The position numbers and the translations under genes were made by a program. Below the pieces are notes generated by a model. The model did no database searches. It was not told the DNA's origin and saw nothing but the letters and a program-made list of their open reading frames with translations. From Anaerolineales bacterium (GTDB lineage Bacteria > Chloroflexota > Anaerolineae > Anaerolineales > Villigracilaceae), in assembly GCA_016928525.1 (NCBI GenBank), contig JAFGKO010000315.1, forward strand, positions 1 to 16,688: a stretch of 16,688 bases of DNA, read 5' to 3'. Positions 13,168 through 16,688 of the stretch are shown piece after piece (positions within the stretch are counted from its first letter, which is position 1; each line of letters begins with the position of its first letter).

Positions 13168-14484
13168 ATGAAATTTTCGCTCTCCTCATCCTTTGCCCGC
13201 CTGACACTGTTCGTGTTAGTGGCTGTCTTTCTTGTGACGATTGGCGGTCGCCTGGTGACATTGAGTGACGCCACCGAAGCTTGCATGGGCTGGCCGCTCT
13301 GCCAGCCTCAAGGAATTTTAGGTTGGATGCAATTGTTCCACCGCGCCTCGGTGGGTTTTGCCAGCGCCTTGATGCTCTACCTGCTCTACCGCGCCTGGCG
13401 GGATGTGCGCGATCACCGCGTATTGCTGCCGCTGACCACGTTGACCGTCGTCCTGTTCTTTGCGCAGGCGTTCGTAGGCGCGATGGAAGTCACGCGCGGC
13501 TTCCCACTCTCTCTCATGGTTTTACACGATCTGACGGCGGTGGCTTTGTGGGCAGGTTTATTAGGATTGGTGTTGGCCTCCGGCTTCCTGGCGCGCGAGA
13601 CGGTGGCGTTTCCGCCTTTGGATTTCAAACAACGTATGGGCGACTTTCTGACGCTGACCAAACCCATCGTGGTGTTGCTCCTGCTGGTGACAACCTATGC
13701 CGGGATGGTAGTGGGCGGCCAAGCCTGGCCTTCCCTCTCGCTGACCTTCTGGACGCTGCTGGGCGGTTTCATGGCCGCGGGCGGCTCCTCGGCCTTGAAC
13801 CAGTACATCGACCGTGACCTGGACAAGCACATGCAGCGCACATCCAGGCGCCCGCTGGCAGCCGGGCGCATGACACCTGCCGAAGGGCTGGCCTTCGGGC
13901 TGGCGCTGTCAGTCTTGAGCTTTTATATCTACGCGGGATTTGTCAACCTGTTGGCGGCTTTCCTGTCACTGGCGGGGATTATCTATTACGTGGTGCTTTA
14001 TAGCATTCTGCTTAAAAAAGCCACTGTGCAGAACATCGTGATCGGTGGGGGCGCGGGCGCCATCCCGCCCCTGGTAGGTTGGGCGGCTGCAACCGGGGGG
14101 GTGAACATCCCGGCGTTGTTCCTGTTTGCCATCGTCTTCATGTGGACGCCGCCGCACTTCTGGGCGCTGGCGATTGTCCGTAAAAACGATTATGCCCGTG
14201 CGGGCGTGCCGATGATGCCGGTGGTGCGCGGTGAAAAAGAGACCCGCTGGCAGATCCTGATTTATACGCTGGAATTGGTAGCTGTTACACTGCTGATGCC
14301 GGTCTTCAAATTTACCGGAACGATCTACCTGGTTTCTGCCGTGGCATTGGGGCTTTGGTTGATCCACACCGCCTGGCAGGTCTGGCGGGTGGAAGGGAAC
14401 AAGATCGCCTGGAAGATGTACCGCTATTCCAGCATGTACCTGGCCTTTATCTTCCTGGCTTTGATGTTGGATGCGGTGATGTAA
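13168..14484 (+). CDS. ctaB: Heme A synthase half (CtaA-like) fused to heme O synthase (CtaB)
   Basis: Encodes 438 residues. Start ATG 13168 has GGAG 6 nt upstream; ATG 13156 is the alternative. Residues 1-145 resemble a half CtaA of four helices: GGRLVTLSDATEACMGWPLC with the external cysteine pair C39 and C45, H58 in LFHRASVGFA and H120 in VLHDLTAVA, the expected heme ligands. Standard CtaA has eight helices and two such halves; four-helix dimeric forms are known in archaea. Residues 155-438 are the UbiA-type farnesyltransferase CtaB: N211xxxD215xxxD219 in NQYIDRDLDKHMQRTSRRPL, and DYARAGVPMMPVV. The protein would farnesylate heme B and perhaps oxidise heme O to heme A in one chain. It is the last gene of the operon; no terminator is seen. 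Confidence 0.92.
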   Translation: MKFSLSSSFARLTLFVLVAVFLVTIGGRLVTLSDATEACMGWPLCQPQGILGWMQLFHRASVGFASALMLYLLYRAWRDVRDHRVLLPLTTLTVVLFFAQAFVGAMEVTRGFPLSLMVLHDLTAVALWAGLLGLVLASGFLARETVAFPPLDFKQRMGDFLTLTKPIVVLLLLVTTYAGMVVGGQAWPSLSLTFWTLLGGFMAAGGSSALNQYIDRDLDKHMQRTSRRPLAAGRMTPAEGLAFGLALSVLSFYIYAGFVNLLAAFLSLAGIIYYVVLYSILLKKATVQNIVIGGGAGAIPPLVGWAAATGGVNIPALFLFAIVFMWTPPHFWALAIVRKNDYARAGVPMMPVVRGEKETRWQILIYTLELVAVTLLMPVFKFTGTIYLVSAVALGLWLIHTAWQVWRVEGNKIAWKMYRYSSMYLAFIFLALMLDAVM

Positions 14485-14599
14485 GAAACAAGGAGACTGT
14501 CAATCTCAGCATAAGGATCATGCGTTGGGCCGAGCACGAAAACTGCCGCTTTTCCTGCGTCCATTTGCGCCAACGCTGTGCGTTTCAAATTGCGCCTTT

Positions 14600-14825
14600 G
14601 TATTTCGGGTGGTCTCCCTGTCGGGTGCAGTTGATCCTTCAGGCTGCAAATTTACCGCGAAGACCGCAAAGAGCGCGAAGAAAACCCTTTAGAATCTTTG
14701 CAAACTTCGCGTGCTTTCCCGAAGGCCGTCTCGCCCCGGCGGGCTCTCGGCCCGAACGGGGATACCGGGACGGTGTGCGGTTCAAAAGAAAACTGCACCT
14801 TAGGGGGAGACTATCGTATTTCGGG
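14600..14825. mobile_element. MITE-like element with terminal inverted repeats and flanking direct repeats
   Basis: The left terminus has GTCTCCC, 6 nt, GTGCAGTT (14612-14632). The right terminus has the exact complement arrangement: AACTGCAC, 6 nt, GGGAGAC (14791-14811). A 10-bp direct repeat GTATTTCGGG flanks them at 14600-14609 and 14816-14825, separated from the termini by 2 and 4 nt. The interior of about 160 bp has no transposase frame and includes the 9-bp phased array 14655-14681. This fits a non-autonomous element with a possible target duplication, though 10 bp is not diagnostic of a family, and a larger dispersed repeat is an alternative. Confidence 0.5.
14655..14681. repeat. 9-bp phased array
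   Basis: Three 9-bp units, CCGCGAAGA, CCGCAAAGA and GCGCGAAGA, stand head to tail. The reverse complement gives TTCGCG-type units, matching the phase and core of the TTCGTG units at 11834-11860. It lies inside the MITE-like element. Confidence 0.65.
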
Positions 14826-14897
14826 GAGAGCAAGCTTGCACCAATCGAAATCAATGTCGATCCCGGCTGCCAGGCTGTATACCCCATCGCGTCCCTC

Positions 14898-15302
14898 CTA
14901 TTTGGCAGCCTTTATCCTGTTAAGGCGCTTTTTGTTCTCGTAGGGTCGAATGAAGCAAAGATAATCATCTTCGGGGATTTCTGCATCGATGCGACTCTTG
15001 ACCTGCTCATACACCACGATCCGTTCCGTCAGTTTCTCGCAGACATAACGCTCGCATTGTGAGCAGTTGTCCAGGCCTTTTTCGATCACGCAAGGCCTCA
15101 CCGGGCAGCCTTTATCGATGAGCTCAGGATGCTCTGACATGCATCCATCACAGATAATCCTTTCCGGCGGCAGCCGAAAGCCGAAATATTTATGCCAGCC
15201 ATCGCTCAGCTTTTGCCGGTTGGTTGGGTTTTTCTCGACATTGGGCTTATACGCCAGGCATAAGTCACAGCGATAGCCGCATCTTGTCAAAATTGCTTCC
15301 AT
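14898..15302 (-). CDS. Cysteine-rich DUF3795-like protein
   Basis: Encodes 134 residues from the ATG at 15302, chosen because GGAG is 8 nt upstream; the ATG at 15308 is only 2 nt from it. The start MEAILTRCGYRCDLCLAY and later CDGCMSE, GCPVRPCV and NCSQCERYVCEKL fit the DUF3795 family, small zinc- or Fe-S-type proteins of unknown function. There are 11 cysteines (8, 12, 15, 51, 54, 66, 71, 80, 83, 88, 116), several as CxxC pairs. It lies 36 bp downstream of the 261-aa gene on the same strand, probably one operon. Metal binding is inferred from the cysteines only. Confidence 0.85.
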   Translation of the reverse strand: MEAILTRCGYRCDLCLAYKPNVEKNPTNRQKLSDGWHKYFGFRLPPERIICDGCMSEHPELIDKGCPVRPCVIEKGLDNCSQCERYVCEKLTERIVVYEQVKSRIDAEIPEDDYLCFIRPYENKKRLNRIKAAK

Positions 15303-15338
15303 AATCATCGCTCCTTTGGCCTGCTTGCCCCTGATCGA

Positions 15339-16124
15339 TCAGCGCTGCAATTCAAGGATCAGTTTTTTGCTCAAGTTGTCGAAATGCTCTCTTGGTATCT
15401 TTCCAATTCCGTTACTCAAGCTCTCAGCCAGCTTTAGGGCCAGATCGCTTATCTTTGGCGGGGCTTCTTCGAAAAAGTCATCGAGCTTGCCATCGTAGTT
15501 GTTTTGTTGAGGAGGCTCAGCCTGTACTTTTTTGCGAAATCCCAGTTTACGTATCCGTGTCAGTATGTATTTCGCTTTCTGCAGAAGGAACTGAAACATC
15601 AGTTTCAGATAATACCGGCTGAATTGAAATAACCATCCAGTTATCGTTCGCACCAATCCTTTGCTCGAATAGAAGCTGTTCGCAATGATGTCCCGCACCA
15701 GCCTGGTGTTTGCCCCGGAGAGCGAATGTTGGATTGCATATCGGTATTTAGGAATGTCTTCAGAATGGAAGTCCACCTGTTCGAAAGTAAGATCCAGAAG
15801 ATAGCCGAAGTAGTACGCTTTGGTCGCCAGATCGATGCCTCGCCTCCATTCCAGCCAGAAGAATATCTCGCGAAATATCTCTTTCAGCGGCAGGATGATA
15901 ATCGTGCTGCAACTGTTGAGACAACCTGTATCGTGTTGGTTTGCCAGTTGGCGGATTTCTTTTTTCGACAGTTCGAGATGGTGGATTTTGGCGATCTCAG
16001 CTACCATACGCCGCCGGAGATAAGCCGCGATCAGCTCATCCAGGAAAGGGATGGGGATCAAAGGGGAGGCCCCGATCAGGGTAGCATGATACAGGAAAAG
16101 CAATTCCTTGGAAGGTAATTTCAT
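15339..16124 (-). CDS. Conserved-looking protein of unknown function, 261 aa
   Basis: I do not recognise a named family. The frame is open further upstream to 16250, but that extension is arginine/proline-rich and unconvincing, so ATG 16124 is preferred; neither start has a clear ribosome site. The N-terminal part is hydrophobic with ELLFLYHATLIGAS, PLIPIPFLDELIAAYLRRRM, then C68 and C72 (TGCLNSC) and ILPLKEIFREIFFWLEW. The proline-rich turn before an aspartate and the later FGYLLD recall helical membrane-associated proteins such as EcsC-like ones, but that is a loose resemblance. The C-terminal third is basic, then acidic (DDFFEEAPP). It shares its strand and probable operon with the DUF3795-like gene. 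Confidence 0.72.
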   Translation of the reverse strand: MKLPSKELLFLYHATLIGASPLIPIPFLDELIAAYLRRRMVAEIAKIHHLELSKKEIRQLANQHDTGCLNSCSTIIILPLKEIFREIFFWLEWRRGIDLATKAYYFGYLLDLTFEQVDFHSEDIPKYRYAIQHSLSGANTRLVRDIIANSFYSSKGLVRTITGWLFQFSRYYLKLMFQFLLQKAKYILTRIRKLGFRKKVQAEPPQQNNYDGKLDDFFEEAPPKISDLALKLAESLSNGIGKIPREHFDNLSKKLILELQR

Positions 16125-16459
16125 TGCCGATTCATCACTAGAGCGCCGATGGTTTCGGCGACCGGGCGGTTTTACGATACTCCCTGATATTATTGCACAA
16201 AATCGCGCGGGTGGACCGATCAATTTTCTCGCCCTGAGACCCATAACCACTTATCCCTAAATGCAACCACTCCCCGTTGGAGGCTGTTGTATAAGACTTG
16301 CTGCCTGTTCAAAGACACTACCGCTAATCTGACATTATTTTACACGCTACAATATTTTATACAACTGCAAAAGGTGAAATATCTAAAAACGGCTTGCCGG
16401 TAGGACTGCACTTAAGCACGGTTATGGTTTTTATGCGCTAAGTGCGGAGCTACTGTGCA

Positions 16460-16547
16460 GGTTTCCTCACTGAAAGACCAAGGTTTCCAGATTGAAAAGC
16501 ACAAGTTTCCTCACTGAAAAGCCAAGGTTTCCTGACGGGAAATTCCG
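16460..16547. repeat. Four-copy 22-bp tandem array
   Basis: Units begin at 16460, 16482, 16504 and 16526, exactly 22 bp apart. Each starts with (G/A)GTTTCC and has GAAA or GGAAA near its middle. Units 1 and 3 share GTTTCCTCACTGAAA and end in CCAA; units 2 and 4 are more diverged. Each unit therefore has a TTTC...GAAA dyad, repeated on about two helical turns, so a DNA-binding protein could occupy all copies on one face. Confidence 0.7.
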
Positions 16548-16631
16548 GCTCTGCACCTTTGTCTAAGATTTTGATTCCGTCGTGCAAGAACAATACTCCA
16601 AATCATTGGTCATAACTTAAGCCAAAAGCGC

Positions 16632-16661
16632 TGGACATTGTAGTCTGCAGTCGGGTATGCT
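16632..16661 (+). promoter_or_regulatory. Possible leaderless promoter at right edge
   Basis: TGGACA (16632-16637), an 18-bp spacer and TATGCT (16656-16661) are followed by ATG at 16668, 6 nt after the -10. This is the same geometry as the moeA fusion promoter at 1273. Confidence 0.4.
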
Positions 16662-16667
16662 TGGAGC

Positions 16668-16688
16668 ATGGCTCATACAAAGAAACCG
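16668..16688 (+). CDS. Possible start of a gene cut by the window edge
   Basis: ATG at 16668 opens seven codons (MAHTKKP) up to the last base. Support is only the promoter-like -10 six bases upstream and the GGAG that almost touches the ATG. The product cannot be named. Confidence 0.3.

Larger units (their letters stand above)
14485..14897. other. Gene-free stretch after the oxidase operon
   Basis: No convincing gene is seen here. Open frames cross it but run through repeat sequence or antisense to the DUF3795 gene. It contains the MITE-like element (14600-14825). It lies between the converging ctaA-ctaB and DUF3795 genes, yet no clear terminator for either was found. Confidence 0.7.
16125..16667. 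other. Gene-free right-hand stretch
   Basis: No gene is supported here. It is AT-richer from about 16310. A possible plus-strand promoter is CTGACA (16329-16334) with TATTTT (16353-16358), 18 bp apart, but no start codon with a ribosome site follows. GCACTTA (16408-16414) and TAAGTGC (16439-16445) form a weak inverted repeat. The 22-bp array and the promoter at the right edge are listed separately. Confidence 0.6.

Noticed and set aside
14639..14887. Minus-strand frame of 82 codons with a good GGAGGG ahead of its ATG
   Set aside because: Only about 20 residues lie outside the MITE-like element and the rest is repeat translation; the ribosome site probably marks chance or a lost gene.
14520..15062. 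Plus-strand frame of about 180 codons after ctaA-ctaB
   Set aside because: It runs through the MITE-like repeat and then antisense to the DUF3795-like gene; the product is low-complexity and unlike any family.
16125..16250. N-terminal extension of the 261-aa protein
   Set aside because: It is arginine/proline-rich and unlike the rest of the protein, and no ribosome site was found at its start.
16460..16547. Short CRISPR-like array
   Set aside because: The units are contiguous 22-bp repeats with no unique spacers and no cas genes in the window.

Overview
The window looks like a chromosomal segment of a Chloroflexota bacterium, most likely Anaerolineae. This is an inference from gene content (a MoeA fused to a periplasmic-binding-like domain, a caa3-type oxidase operon with unusual fusions, a half-size CtaA fused to CtaB), from dispersed palindromic repeats, and from TATAAT boxes placed directly before start codons. 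The bulk is GC-rich; one clearly AT-rich gene (333-971) stands out as probably acquired.

Region 1 (1-3735) is a disturbed molybdenum-cofactor locus. It holds the 3' end of one moeA, an AT-rich gene of unknown function with a HEPN-like RX4H motif, the decayed antisense remnant of a molybdate permease (modB), and a second moeA fused to a PBP-like domain, followed by a receiver-only response regulator and a terminator. Both moeA reading frames carry a short dispersed repeat read through in frame.

Region 2 (3736-6338) is a redox/signalling unit. A promoter and a 13-bp-stem hairpin lead into a Bcp/PrxQ peroxiredoxin, a soluble NarX/NreB-like histidine kinase with a cysteine cluster, and a NarL-type regulator, ending in a strong terminator.

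Region 3 (6339-14484) is a co-directional cytochrome c oxidase operon. It encodes a degenerate receiver-like protein, CtaC (CuA plus fused cytochrome c), CtaD (A2-type COX1 with an extra four-helix N-terminal domain), a subunit IV-III fusion, the copper chaperones Sco and PCuAC, a membrane-anchored cupredoxin-like protein, SURF1, and a CtaA-CtaB fusion for heme A synthesis. Together these supply the enzyme core, copper delivery for CuA/CuB, assembly and heme A. Three later junctions hold different palindromic or phased repeats.

Region 4 (14485-16688) holds a roughly 200-bp MITE-like element with terminal inverted repeats and 10-bp flanking direct repeats. It is followed by two minus-strand genes (an unrecognised 261-aa protein and a cysteine-rich DUF3795-like protein), a gene-free stretch with a four-copy 22-bp array, and at the right edge a possible leaderless gene start.
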